Assembly: GCA_025358315.1 (NCBI GenBank) | Contig: JANYKA010000161.1 | Coordinates: 1 to 34,158, forward strand | Origin: Gemmatimonadota bacterium | GTDB taxonomy: Bacteria > Gemmatimonadota > Gemmatimonadetes > Gemmatimonadales > Gemmatimonadaceae | Length of the DNA stretch: 34,158 nucleotides | Direction of reading: 5' to 3' | Shown: positions 16,429-24,896 of the stretch, piece after piece | Position numbering within the stretch: position 1 is the first letter of the stretch | How the letters are laid out: each line of letters begins with the position of its first letter | The notes under the pieces: generated by a model | Databases searched by the model: none | Seen by the model: only the letters and a program-made list of their open reading frames with translations | What the model was told of the DNA's origin: nothing | Translations under genes and position numbers: made by a program

Positions 16429-17589
16429 TCAGCGTTCTGCATTCCTAAAATCAGGAACGCGTCCCGCGGCAACCGCCTGAAATAATTCCACATACTTCGG
16501 CGTCAGCGAGGTCCACGAAAATTGACGGAACGCCCTGTCATGACGGAGCCGCTCAGCATCGGCATCAGCGCCGGCAGCGAGTGCGGCGCTGAGCAAAGAC
16601 GCAAGTGCGCCTGGCGCTCGGAGATCAGCGCGGCGGGCGAGCTGGCCATAGATGTATTCCGTTGTCGGCGTGTCGTGTGCAATGCACGGTAGCCCAGCGG
16701 CAAGCGCCTCAACGTGTGCCAATCCGAATCCCTCGATCACACTGGCTAACACGAACACGTCCGCCGCTTTGTATGCGGTCAACACCGCGTCGCGCGGTAA
16801 GGTGCGTATTGTGTACCCATCATTGCCAAGCAGTGCGGCTGCCAGTGCACGCAGCGCGTCAGTCTCAGGTGTTTCAGCGCCCAACAGGAGCACGTGAGGA
16901 CGCGAGCCGGAAAGTGCGGCTACTTCACGAATGACATAGTCCATTCGCTTGTGACTCGCATTCAGCGCACCGACGCTCAGGACTAGTGCACCCGTCGTTG
17001 GAACGCCGAGTCCGGAGCGAATGCGTACCCGTTCCGCAACGTCAGTCGGACTCCATTGCGGAGCGATAAACAGCCCGTGCGGCAAGAGTACCTGCCGTAT
17101 CGACGACTCACCGCGCGCGACTGCAGAGTGCAGGTGTTCCGGACTGACCTGCTGGACGAAGTCGCAGCGGGTAAATGGCATTGTCGTCGGCCCGCCGTTG
17201 TAATAAAGGAGGCGATACGGCTTTCCGGTGAGGCGCCGCAAGTGCCAGCAGGCATTGCCTAAATTCACATCGGCAAAATATACGACATCTGGCGCGTTGC
17301 TCAGCAGTGTGGGCAGAAAACCGGCAAAGAATGTCGCTTGTTCTATGAAATACGGATCGCGGCCGATGAGCGCGGCGATGGAACGCGCAACAAAGGAGGT
17401 ACGAGACAGGCTTGGTACCGATCGTTCGCTGGCTTCTAGTTTCCCGCTGCCGCCAAAAACGGTCAGATCGATCCGCGTATCAGATCGCAGCGCCGCCGCG
17501 CACTCTCTGGTGAATGCTTCAAAGCCGCGCTGCTCGCTGCCAAGTCCTGTACACGGGAAAAACACCCGCACCGGCCGTTCGGTACTCAC
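16429..17589 (-). CDS. GT4-family glycosyltransferase
   Basis: A 386-residue GT-B transferase. The N-terminal VRVFFPCTGLGSEQRGFEAF is a variant of the GT4 opening motif. The donor domain has LSVGALNASHKRMDYVI and the EX7E motif EGFGLAHVE (Glu286, Glu294). An unusual DTPTTEYI replaces the common GG-x-E-x-V phosphate-binding loop. That loop form fits a subgroup of glycan transferases I cannot assign further. GTG 17589 overlaps the upstream methyltransferase stop (GTGA) and is preceded by GGCGG; longer starts fall inside that gene. It forms a two-gene leftward unit with the methyltransferase. The donor and linkage are unknown. Confidence 0.86.
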   Translation of the reverse strand: MSTERPVRVFFPCTGLGSEQRGFEAFTRECAAALRSDTRIDLTVFGGSGKLEASERSVPSLSRTSFVARSIAALIGRDPYFIEQATFFAGFLPTLLSNAPDVVYFADVNLGNACWHLRRLTGKPYRLLYYNGGPTTMPFTRCDFVQQVSPEHLHSAVARGESSIRQVLLPHGLFIAPQWSPTDVAERVRIRSGLGVPTTGALVLSVGALNASHKRMDYVIREVAALSGSRPHVLLLGAETPETDALRALAAALLGNDGYTIRTLPRDAVLTAYKAADVFVLASVIEGFGLAHVEALAAGLPCIAHDTPTTEYIYGQLARRADLRAPGALASLLSAALAAGADADAERLRHDRAFRQFSWTSLTPKYVELFQAVAAGRVPDFRNAER

Positions 17590-18485
17590 CCGTTCCGCCT
17601 CGACACAAGCAATCGCATGTCCGAAGTGCGCGCACACCACGTCTCCCACACCGCGCGCTGAAATCGCGGATCATACAGGAGATATGATTCGTCAATGACC
17701 GGCGTGCACGCGCCCGCCGCAAGTGCCTGTTCGATTCGTTTCCACTCGATATGATCGTCCGGCCAAATATGCAAATCGCCCTCGGGCATCCACCGGCGAT
17801 CGAACCATCGGTGCCATTGCAAGTGCGGGTGCATCCGCTTCCAATAGCGTGATGGCTGTAACCAATACCACCATCGCCGCTGAGGCCAAATCACCGCTTC
17901 GCTTAAGAATGTCCGGAATGAATCCGAGGTCCAACTCTCGTCGGTTCGCTCATGATCAATGAACACCAACCCTCCCGGACGCGTGACACGCACCATTTCG
18001 CTCACCAGTGCTACGTAATCATGGATATGGTGGAGCACCGAATATACCGCGACAATATCGAACGATCCGTCGGCGAGCGGGCGCAGGTCGCGTCCATTGA
18101 GCTGCATTGTCTCAAAGCGCCCCGTCGATCCATGGCGGCGCGCCGACTCGGCGAGCAACGCGGATGACAGATCAGCCCCAGTAACGTGCGCGCCCGCGTC
18201 GAGCAGATGCCGGCTTAAGTTGCCAGTACCACAGCCCACGTCGAGTGCCCGCACCACCGCGCCCGTACCGACACTGCTCGCTGCCGTTATTGCGCGAGCG
18301 ACCGCCTGTGCAAGACGGCGCTGTTCAACGTCATTGAATATCTCGGGATGATTGCCGTCGTAAGCCCCGCCGAGGAGGTCGTGGGCCAGCCGGTTATGGG
18401 CGATGGCCACAGACTCCTGCTCCAGAATGCGCAACTGTGCTACCATATTAGAGATTCGTGTTGACTGTCCATGCTTCATAAACAT
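17586..18485 (-). CDS. Class I SAM-dependent methyltransferase
   Basis: A methyltransferase of about 299 residues. SAM motif I is ALDVGCGTGNLSRHLL (from residue 80), followed by a V-T-G-A-D-L-S motif II and FDIVAVYSVLHHIHDY in the motif IV region. RVTRPGGLVFIDHE gives the post-III strand. The N-terminal HPEIFNDVEQRRL is common in methyltransferases of polysaccharide loci. The C-terminal half is Trp- and Arg-rich (WPQRRWWYWLQPSRYWKRMHPHLQW), suggesting contact with the membrane or a glycolipid. The start is uncertain: ATG 18485 is used, while ATG 18479 or 18446 are possible. It probably methylates a sugar or caps the chain. It diverges from the GT2-FkbM gene with a very short gap of 14 nt. Confidence 0.83.
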   Translation of the reverse strand: MFMKHGQSTRISNMVAQLRILEQESVAIAHNRLAHDLLGGAYDGNHPEIFNDVEQRRLAQAVARAITAASSVGTGAVVRALDVGCGTGNLSRHLLDAGAHVTGADLSSALLAESARRHGSTGRFETMQLNGRDLRPLADGSFDIVAVYSVLHHIHDYVALVSEMVRVTRPGGLVFIDHERTDESWTSDSFRTFLSEAVIWPQRRWWYWLQPSRYWKRMHPHLQWHRWFDRRWMPEGDLHIWPDDHIEWKRIEQALAAGACTPVIDESYLLYDPRFQRAVWETWCARTSDMRLLVSRRNG

Positions 18486-18499
18486 CTGACTTCGCCGCG

Positions 18500-20212
18500 A
18501 TGTCCACCATCCCTGTCGTCCTCTTTGCCTACCGGCGTCCGGACCTGCTTGCGCGCACACTGGCATCGCTACGTGCCAACAGGGTACCGCTCATCTATGC
18601 ATTCTCGGACGGACCGCGTGATATAAGTGTCGAGGCCGACGTCGCCGAGGTCCGTCACCTTCTCCGGGCGGTAGACTGGACTGACCTGGTCCTTGTGGAG
18701 CAGCCGACAAACATCGGCGTTGGTGAGTCTGAGCTTAGTGGAATTTCCCGCGTACTGAGTGAGCACGAAGCAATGATTTCGTGTGAAGATGACCTGGAAT
18801 TCGGACCGGGAACCTATCAATACCTGTGTTCCGCCCTCGAGCACTACCAGAATGACGCCCGGGTGATGGGCGTAACGGCGTGGAATCACGCGAAAGTCAC
18901 GCCTCCCGACGTGTCGTCACAACCATACTTCAGCGGTCGCATGTGCGGGCTGCTTTGGGGGACTTGGCGACGCGCATGGCAGGGTGTTCGAGACCAGTCT
19001 GCGGAGGAGCTGAACGCTCTATGCGCTGCTCGAGGAATCGATTCCTCCGCATACGGTGATGACCTACCTAAGGCGGCTATTCACGAACTGGAATACGGGC
19101 TGTGGGACCTGCGCTTCAACCTGCATATGCTCGCCGAGCGCGGCCTTATGTTATATCCCGCTCGCTCGATGGTCGCTCATACTGGATACGATGCCCGGGC
19201 CACGAACTCACCACGAGCCGGGGATTGGGTGGATTCGCGCCAGCCGGCGCCTCGTGTCGAGAACATCCGATGGCCCGAGGTAGTCGAGCATCCGGCGAAC
19301 GCCGCGCTCTGGCGGCGTGCCGTCAACCCGCCACCACCCCCGAGCCGACTCACGCGAGCAATGCATTCACTCACGCGGACGACAGGAACCGCTTCCGATC
19401 TCCTCCAGCGGATCCCCGATCTGACGCGTCGTACGCTATCGGATTTCGGCGGCGAGTTCATTCGCAGCCGCGTGGAGCGCACTCCGGACGGCGGCATCGT
19501 TCACCTTGCCGGCTTGTCGATTCGTATTACTGATGGCCCGAGCGCTTTTCGAATGTATCAAGATGCGTTCGTGCGCCGCAGCGGCGCATTCACCACTGCC
19601 AGCGAAACTCCCGTCGTGATTGATGGCGGCGCGAGTATCGGGATGTTCACATTGGCAACCCTACGTGATCATCCTGCAGCGCGAATAACAGCGTTCGAAT
19701 CCGACCCTATAGTCTTTCCCTTCCTCAGGGAGAATATCGACCGAACCGGATCTAGGACTGTCACGCTTGTGTGTGCCGCTCTCGGCGGGGCTGATGGCGA
19801 GACCACGATCACACCGAAAGCACAGACCAATGATGTGACACAGGTACGCAACAAGCCGGCCAAGGTGCGAATCCACCGCCTCTCCTCTTTTATTCAGCAC
19901 GAAATCGACTTCCTCAATCTTGACAATGCTGGAGCTGAATTGGAGATCTTGCGGGAGCTTGAGAAGAGCGGAAGCCTGCGCCGAGTGCGAGAAATGGCCG
20001 TCAGGTACCGGAGCCGAGAGGGCGGCGGACAGTGGCTTGGCGCGCTTCTGTCGCTGCTCGAACTGAACGGTTTTCGTTACGCAGTGCACGACCTGGATAA
20101 GCCGTCCCGCACATGCCCAAGACCAAACGAACCCGTACTCTGGTCCATACTCGTCACCGCCCAGCGCGTCGGAACCGCACCCGACCATGTGCCATCGACA
20201 CAGGGGAAATAG
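18500..20212 (+). CDS. Fusion of a GT2-like glycosyltransferase and an FkbM-type methyltransferase
   Basis: A 570-residue two-domain protein. Residues 1-275 are a GT-A transferase of the GNT-I/HlpA-like kind, with VVLFAYRRPDLLARTL, a SDGPRD stretch and the acidic metal-site CEDDLEF (95-101). Residues about 315-555 are an FkbM-family O-methyltransferase with SAM motif VIDGGASIGMFT (373-384) and AFESDP (398-403). The usual FkbM acidic motif, LDxEGAE, here reads LDNAGAE (474-480). The Asp is kept but the first Glu is Ala, which may weaken catalysis or alter specificity. A Pro-rich linker (277-282) separates the domains. The arrangement suggests that one sugar is added and methylated by the same protein. 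The start ATG 18500 has no strong ribosome site. It is 2 nt from the next gene. Confidence 0.83.
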   Translation: MSTIPVVLFAYRRPDLLARTLASLRANRVPLIYAFSDGPRDISVEADVAEVRHLLRAVDWTDLVLVEQPTNIGVGESELSGISRVLSEHEAMISCEDDLEFGPGTYQYLCSALEHYQNDARVMGVTAWNHAKVTPPDVSSQPYFSGRMCGLLWGTWRRAWQGVRDQSAEELNALCAARGIDSSAYGDDLPKAAIHELEYGLWDLRFNLHMLAERGLMLYPARSMVAHTGYDARATNSPRAGDWVDSRQPAPRVENIRWPEVVEHPANAALWRRAVNPPPPPSRLTRAMHSLTRTTGTASDLLQRIPDLTRRTLSDFGGEFIRSRVERTPDGGIVHLAGLSIRITDGPSAFRMYQDAFVRRSGAFTTASETPVVIDGGASIGMFTLATLRDHPAARITAFESDPIVFPFLRENIDRTGSRTVTLVCAALGGADGETTITPKAQTNDVTQVRNKPAKVRIHRLSSFIQHEIDFLNLDNAGAELEILRELEKSGSLRRVREMAVRYRSREGGGQWLGALLSLLELNGFRYAVHDLDKPSRTCPRPNEPVLWSILVTAQRVGTAPDHVPSTQGK

Positions 20213-20214
20213 CA

Positions 20215-21129
20215 ATGACATTCATCGGGCAATTGCGGCGTTTCAATCGGGCGGTCGCAAAAATCGCTGCGAATTCCACAAACCCTGAACACCAGTTGCT
20301 TCTGTTGGGAGCTATGCTCGCCGAACAGATGAAGGCCAAACGGCAGATCGGTTCGCTGAGCGAAGTCGAGTTCAGAATTTTTTCACAGTTTGGCGACGAC
20401 GGGATCGTGCAATGGCTCAGCAAACACATCACGTTTGCCAACCGGACGTTCATTGAGTTCGGCGTGGAAGATTACCGAGAATCAACGACCCGCTTTCTGA
20501 TGATGCACGACAATTGGTCCGGTTTCGTGATGGACGGATCAACCGATCATGTGTCCGCCATCGGCCGCTCGGAGTATTTTTGGCGGCACGAACTTATCGC
20601 GCAGGCCGCATTCGTTGATCGAGAGAACATCAACGAACTGCTTTCCAGTTGCCCATTCAACCCTGAGATTGGCATCCTGCATATCGACGTCGACGGCAAC
20701 GATTATTGGATTTGGAACGAGATTAACGTAGTATCACCGTCCGTGGTGATTCTCGAGTATAACAGCGTTTTCGGAATTGATCGCGCGATCACGGTTCCCT
20801 ACGATCGGACATTCTCCCGGACGCGGGCCCACCACAGCAATCTCTACTTCGGAGCCTCGCTCCGAGCACTACACCAACTCTCGGAGAAAAAAGGCTACGC
20901 ATTCATTGGCTGCAACAGCGCCGGAAACAACGCCTACTTCGTCCGGCGCGACAGACTCAACGATGTCGTGCGCGAGATACCGCTCCAACAAGGATTTGTC
21001 GTTTCAAAATTTCGCGAAAGCAGGGACCATGCCGGCACGATGTCATACGTGGCCGGCGTCGAACGATTGGCGCTCATCAAGGGAATGCCGGTATTCAACA
21101 CGGAGACTCAACAGATCGAGCCGCTCTGA
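20215..21129 (+). CDS. Conserved protein of unknown function, FkbM-like fold suspected
   Basis: A 304-residue protein of a family found in many surface-glycan loci, with no established activity. Conserved blocks are FSQFGDDGI (56-64), FIEFGVEDY (79-87), the WSGFVMDGS segment and LHIDVDGNDYW (155-165). FIEFGVE resembles SAM motif I, and HIDVDGNDY resembles the FkbM acidic motif, so a methyltransferase-like Rossmann fold is suspected. Later stretches such as HHSNLYFGASLRAL and GCNSAGNNAYFV are also family-specific. ATG 20215 is chosen because it has AGGGG 8-12 nt upstream and follows the fusion gene by 2 nt; an earlier in-frame start lies inside that gene. It probably shares an mRNA with the GT2-FkbM fusion. 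Confidence 0.7.
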   Translation: MTFIGQLRRFNRAVAKIAANSTNPEHQLLLLGAMLAEQMKAKRQIGSLSEVEFRIFSQFGDDGIVQWLSKHITFANRTFIEFGVEDYRESTTRFLMMHDNWSGFVMDGSTDHVSAIGRSEYFWRHELIAQAAFVDRENINELLSSCPFNPEIGILHIDVDGNDYWIWNEINVVSPSVVILEYNSVFGIDRAITVPYDRTFSRTRAHHSNLYFGASLRALHQLSEKKGYAFIGCNSAGNNAYFVRRDRLNDVVREIPLQQGFVVSKFRESRDHAGTMSYVAGVERLALIKGMPVFNTETQQIEPL

Positions 21130-21143
21130 CCCCTGACCAGCCA

Positions 21144-21920
21144 CTACCTCGCAAGGCGTGCGCAGACCCACACGTTCCACGTGTCGAGCCCCGGCTCCGC
21201 ATCAAGATCGTTCACCGGACAAATCGTGCACAATTCCATCCCAGCATCGGACAAAAAGAGCTCCAGTTCGAGCGGATGGAAGTAACGCATTGTGTGTGCT
21301 TCCATCATTCGCTCGGTTTCTATTCCATCGCGGGTTCGCCAGGTCTCGTACTCGACAAGGCACGTCTGGTGCATCACATCCAATCTCCCCGACGCCGCCC
21401 GATGCAACTGACCACCGGGCTCGTCGATCACCTTAACCCGATGGGACGGCCCAACTGACAGCACAGTCGGCCCGAACCAAACATCGCAAATGAATAGTCC
21501 GCCAGGCCGCAGGTGCATTCGCACGGTACGTAGCGCGGCTGCAACATCAGCGTTTCGCGTTTGATAACCGAGCACGGCAAACATCATCAACACGGCGTCA
21601 AATTGGTGGGCTAGATTGATGGTGCGGATGTCCCCTTCGACAAACTGGGGTGCGCCGGATCCCGTTCGTAGCGCCGCCTTCGCGCGTGCCACGTCGAGCA
21701 TCGCCGGGGCAACATCTACGCCGATCACGGAATGGCCGCGATCCGTAAGCATCATTACGTGTGTGCCGGTCCCGCAACCAAGATCCAAGACGGAGGTCGA
21801 CGACCCGTCGCCAAAACGCGCCAATAGCAGCTCGACTGCATCGCACTCCGAACTATAGTTCTTGTCACCGTACAGGGCGTCGTACTGCCGTGCATAATCG
21901 TTGCCAAAAACCGGCGTCAT
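21144..21920 (-). CDS. SAM-dependent methyltransferase, possibly amino-sugar N-methyltransferase (DesVI/TylM1-like)
   Basis: A 258-residue methyltransferase. Its N-terminal FGNDYARQYDALYGDKNY and motif I VLDLGCGTGTHV (44-55) fit the small methyltransferases that N-methylate amino sugars, such as TylM1 and DesVI. FVEGDIRTINLAHQFDAVLMMFAVLGY and the RPGGLFICDVWFGPTVL segment add to the resemblance, as far as memory allows. The gene is translationally coupled to a DegT-type aminotransferase (ATGA at 21917-21920), which supports action on the amino group made by that enzyme. O-methylation is the alternative. ATG 21920 is chosen; extending further would run through the aminotransferase gene. It converges on the preceding rightward gene after 14 nt. 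Confidence 0.8.
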   Translation of the reverse strand: MTPVFGNDYARQYDALYGDKNYSSECDAVELLLARFGDGSSTSVLDLGCGTGTHVMMLTDRGHSVIGVDVAPAMLDVARAKAALRTGSGAPQFVEGDIRTINLAHQFDAVLMMFAVLGYQTRNADVAAALRTVRMHLRPGGLFICDVWFGPTVLSVGPSHRVKVIDEPGGQLHRAASGRLDVMHQTCLVEYETWRTRDGIETERMMEAHTMRYFHPLELELFLSDAGMELCTICPVNDLDAEPGLDTWNVWVCARLAR

Positions 21921-23050
21921 GAGAGTACCTGGCGCACGGCCTCGCATACATGATCCATCTGCCCTTCCGTGAGAGCAAGTCCCGAAGGCAGATAAAGCCC
22001 TTGCCGTGAAATGCGCTCCGAGACCGGATACTGCTCCCCGGAGAACAGTCCGCGGTTGAGCAACACCGGCTGTTCGTGCATCCCAAGGAAAAACGGGCGA
22101 GTGTCCACACCCTCCGCCCGAAGCCGCTGCGCAAACTCTACGGCGTCCATTCCCGTATCGTCGTGAATCACCAGCCCATACATCCAGTAGACCGACCGGG
22201 CCCATGGCATTTCTGTCGGTAGCTGTAGCCACGGCAGGCCACTCAGCCGCTCCGTGTAGCGCTGCCCCATCCAGCGTTTGCGGGCAACGATTTCGTCAAT
22301 GCGCTCCACCTGAGCCACGCCGATTGCGGCTTGCATATTGGTCAAGCGAAAATTGTGCCCCAGTTCCGTGTGCAGGAATCGCTGTTCACTTCGAAACGAC
22401 AGATTGCGGAGACTCTTCAAGCGCTCGGCAACCGTGCCATCATTTGTCAGCACCATTCCCCCTTCACCGGTGGTGATGAGTTTGTTGGCGTAGAAGCTGA
22501 ACGTGCTCAAGTCGCCCAATCCTCCACATCGCCGCCAGACCGGGCTCGGACCGTCGTGGCCACTGAGGTACTCGGCACCGTGCGCTTCGGCAGCGTCCTC
22601 GATCACTACTAAGCCGTGCCGCTTGGCAATCGCCAGTACGGGATCCATATCCACCGGATGGCCGTAAATATGTACCGGCATGATCGCCCGAGTACGCGGT
22701 GTGATGCGCGCCTCGAGCTGCGCGACATCCAGACAGTAGGTGCTCGGATCGACATCAACGAGCACCGGCACTGCCTCATTGTATAGCACCGCCAGCACAC
22801 ACGAAATAATTGTGAAGGACGGGAGAATCACCTCGTCATCGGGCTTGAGGTTCAGCGATTCAACGGCGATTTGCAGTGCGGTCGTGCCGTTGCTCACGGC
22901 AATACCGTGTTGCATGCCACAATATGCGGCCCAATGTGCCTCGAATTCCTCGATGAACCGGCCGGCAGAGGATATCCACCCCGTGCGCACACACTCCTCG
23001 ACGAACTCCATTTCCCGTCCAGTAAGGAGCGGCTCGTTGACCGGAATCAT
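21917..23050 (-). CDS. DegT/DnrJ/EryC1-family PLP-dependent sugar aminotransferase
   Basis: A 377-residue fold-type I aminotransferase that would convert a keto sugar nucleotide to an amino sugar, using glutamate as the usual donor. The PLP lysine is Lys190 in FSFYANKLITTGEGG. Other family marks are TGWISSAGRFIEEFE (23-37), VSNGTTALQ (52-60) and EDAAEAHGA (151-159). The sequence is closest by eye to the GDP-perosamine synthase (RfbE/Per) and C-4 aminotransferase group. No dTDP- or GDP-sugar 4-dehydratase is in the window, so its substrate must be made elsewhere. It starts 2 nt after the cupin gene stop and overlaps the methyltransferase start, forming a three-gene cassette. Confidence 0.88.
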   Translation of the reverse strand: MIPVNEPLLTGREMEFVEECVRTGWISSAGRFIEEFEAHWAAYCGMQHGIAVSNGTTALQIAVESLNLKPDDEVILPSFTIISCVLAVLYNEAVPVLVDVDPSTYCLDVAQLEARITPRTRAIMPVHIYGHPVDMDPVLAIAKRHGLVVIEDAAEAHGAEYLSGHDGPSPVWRRCGGLGDLSTFSFYANKLITTGEGGMVLTNDGTVAERLKSLRNLSFRSEQRFLHTELGHNFRLTNMQAAIGVAQVERIDEIVARKRWMGQRYTERLSGLPWLQLPTEMPWARSVYWMYGLVIHDDTGMDAVEFAQRLRAEGVDTRPFFLGMHEQPVLLNRGLFSGEQYPVSERISRQGLYLPSGLALTEGQMDHVCEAVRQVLS

Positions 23051-23052
23051 CG

Positions 23053-23454
23053 CTAAAACCGCTCCTTCTCTTCCAGGCCCGTATATGGCCCTTGCTTGAT
23101 TTCAAGAAAGACAGTGTCTTCCAGCATCCGGAAACCGTGTCCTCCTCCGACCATAAGCATGATATCGCCGGCCTGTAACTCACGGGTGGCGACCAGTTCG
23201 CGGTCGTCGCTATAGATATCCATGAGGCACCGCCCGTTGCGCAACACGAGCACTTCTGAGGTCCCGATGAGTTGGCGATGCAGCGGAATGTGCACGTGGC
23301 GGGCAATTTCACCACCCGCGGGATACACGACAAAACCCACCTGCTGCTTGAACTCGGGCGGCGTCAGGAATGTCGTCTGTGACGGCACGAGTCCGGCACG
23401 AATGATGTAGGCCAGCGGCTGATCGCCGTGCATTACCTTTTCGACGTGTTCCAT
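23053..23454 (-). CDS. Small cupin-fold protein of a polysaccharide-locus family
   Basis: A 133-residue single-domain protein with a double-stranded beta-helix pattern: YPAGGEIARHVHIPLHR gives His53, His55 and His59 as likely metal or substrate ligands, then SEVLVLRNGRCLMDIY and the AGDIMLMVGGGHGF strand with His106. The tail FLEIKQGPYTGLEEKERF matches proteins I recall next to sugar aminotransferases in O-antigen loci. FdtA/QdtA 3,4-ketoisomerases and WxcM-like proteins have the same fold, so a sugar isomerase role is possible but not shown. ATG 23454 has GGAG 7 nt upstream. It is first in the cassette. The 141-bp divergent gap to the next gene (23455-23595) has no convincing promoter. Confidence 0.72.
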   Translation of the reverse strand: MEHVEKVMHGDQPLAYIIRAGLVPSQTTFLTPPEFKQQVGFVVYPAGGEIARHVHIPLHRQLIGTSEVLVLRNGRCLMDIYSDDRELVATRELQAGDIMLMVGGGHGFRMLEDTVFLEIKQGPYTGLEEKERF

Positions 23455-23595
23455 TTCTCATTCTCCACTCGACGTAGACTTCACGCACAGGGTAAGCCAG
23501 ATTCCTTCGCACGTAGCGGCCCCATGGCGCGCGGCGCGTCCGGCCTCACCGCACGCCTATAGTTCAACCATAACCCACGTCACGGCTCTGTCCAG

Positions 23596-24873
23596 ATGAC
23601 TTGCGTAGGCTTTGTGCCCGCACTCAATCCACATGCGGGCGGAGTGTTCCAGTATTCCGCCACCATGATGGCGATGCTGTCCGATATTGCGCGGGCGGAC
23701 ACTAGCCTCGACCTGGTAGCGCTCCTTCCTGATGATAACGTGATTCCGGCTGAGTTAGCTGGGAGCAAATGGCGCTCCGCCCCTCGCGAGTTGCCCACCG
23801 GCCCAATTCGGGAACAGATGCGGAGGCTTATCGGCGAAGGGCCGCACCGACAGGCATGGCGATGGATTCGCGATGAGGTCAACCAGCACGGTAACCGCCA
23901 ATCGCAGACCCGCGACCTTGATGCATTTGTCCGCCGGGATGCACTTGCACAGTGGTGGCGACGGCAGGGGATTGAGCGCATGATCTACCCCCAACCGCAA
24001 GCCCTTGCCTTTGAAACGGGATTGCCCTACGCGGTCGCCGTTCACGATCTGCAGCATCGTCTGCAGCCTGAGTTCGCCGAAGTGTCGGCGAACGGCGAAT
24101 GGGCAAGACGGGAATTCATACTGCGCAATTGTTGCCGTCAGGCCACGCAAATTCTTGTCGATTCCGATCTTGGCAAAGAGCATGTGCTCTTTTTTTACGG
24201 CCCGTACGGCGTAACCGAGCGTCAGGTTCAGGTCCTTCCCTTCCTGCCGTCCAGCAGGCTCCCAAGCGATGTCTCCGTTGCCCGAAAAATGGAGGTGAGG
24301 CAACAGTACGGCATTCCGGATCGATATGTACTATACCCCGCACAGTTTTGGCCGCACAAGAACCACCTGCGTATCGTCGAAGCTCTTGAACAGATAAAGC
24401 GGGTACACGGCCTTTGTATTCCCGCTGTTTTTTGTGGCTCCCACACCGGCACACAACGCGAGCACCATTTTCAGTTACTGATGACAATGGCTAGACAGTG
24501 TGGCGTGGCTGACCAGATCCACGTCCTTGGGTACATTCCTGACGATAAACTTGCCGCGCTGTATGCGGGCGCAACGGCCCTTGTGATGCCGACCTTTTTT
24601 GGGCCTACCAACATTCCCGTGATTGAGGCATGGGCGTTGCGCTGCCCTGTCCTCACATCGGACATCCCGGGGATTCGCGAACAGGCTGGGGACGCCGCGG
24701 TGCTTGTTGATCCGCGCATGGTAGACGCCCTTGCCCTGGGAATTCAGCGCCTATGGACGGACGAATCGTTACGGCAGGACCTGATGACCCGGGGTCAACA
24801 GCGGCTGGGAACATATAACGTTGCTGACTACCAGCAGCGTCTTGGCACAGCACTGCGAGCCCTACGGGGTTGA
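23596..24873 (+). CDS. GT4-family glycosyltransferase (GPTNIP variant)
   Basis: A 425-residue GT-B transferase. VGFVPALNPHAGGVFQYS opens the acceptor domain, and YAVAVHDLQHRLQPEFAE gives the conserved middle of the domain. The donor domain has VLYPAQFWPHKNHLRIVEAL and FFGPTNIPVIEAWAL. In this subgroup the first Glu of the EX7E motif is a Gly or Pro-containing loop (GPTNIPVIE); the second Glu is kept. This is a recognised variant of glycan GT4 enzymes. It stands alone on the plus strand between the cupin cassette and the ligase gene, so it is likely a single-gene unit. Its donor is unknown. The start is ATG 23596, with no strong ribosome site. Confidence 0.85.
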   Translation: MTCVGFVPALNPHAGGVFQYSATMMAMLSDIARADTSLDLVALLPDDNVIPAELAGSKWRSAPRELPTGPIREQMRRLIGEGPHRQAWRWIRDEVNQHGNRQSQTRDLDAFVRRDALAQWWRRQGIERMIYPQPQALAFETGLPYAVAVHDLQHRLQPEFAEVSANGEWARREFILRNCCRQATQILVDSDLGKEHVLFFYGPYGVTERQVQVLPFLPSSRLPSDVSVARKMEVRQQYGIPDRYVLYPAQFWPHKNHLRIVEALEQIKRVHGLCIPAVFCGSHTGTQREHHFQLLMTMARQCGVADQIHVLGYIPDDKLAALYAGATALVMPTFFGPTNIPVIEAWALRCPVLTSDIPGIREQAGDAAVLVDPRMVDALALGIQRLWTDESLRQDLMTRGQQRLGTYNVADYQQRLGTALRALRG

Positions 24874-24896
24874 ATCCGCCGATGACGGTGCACCAA

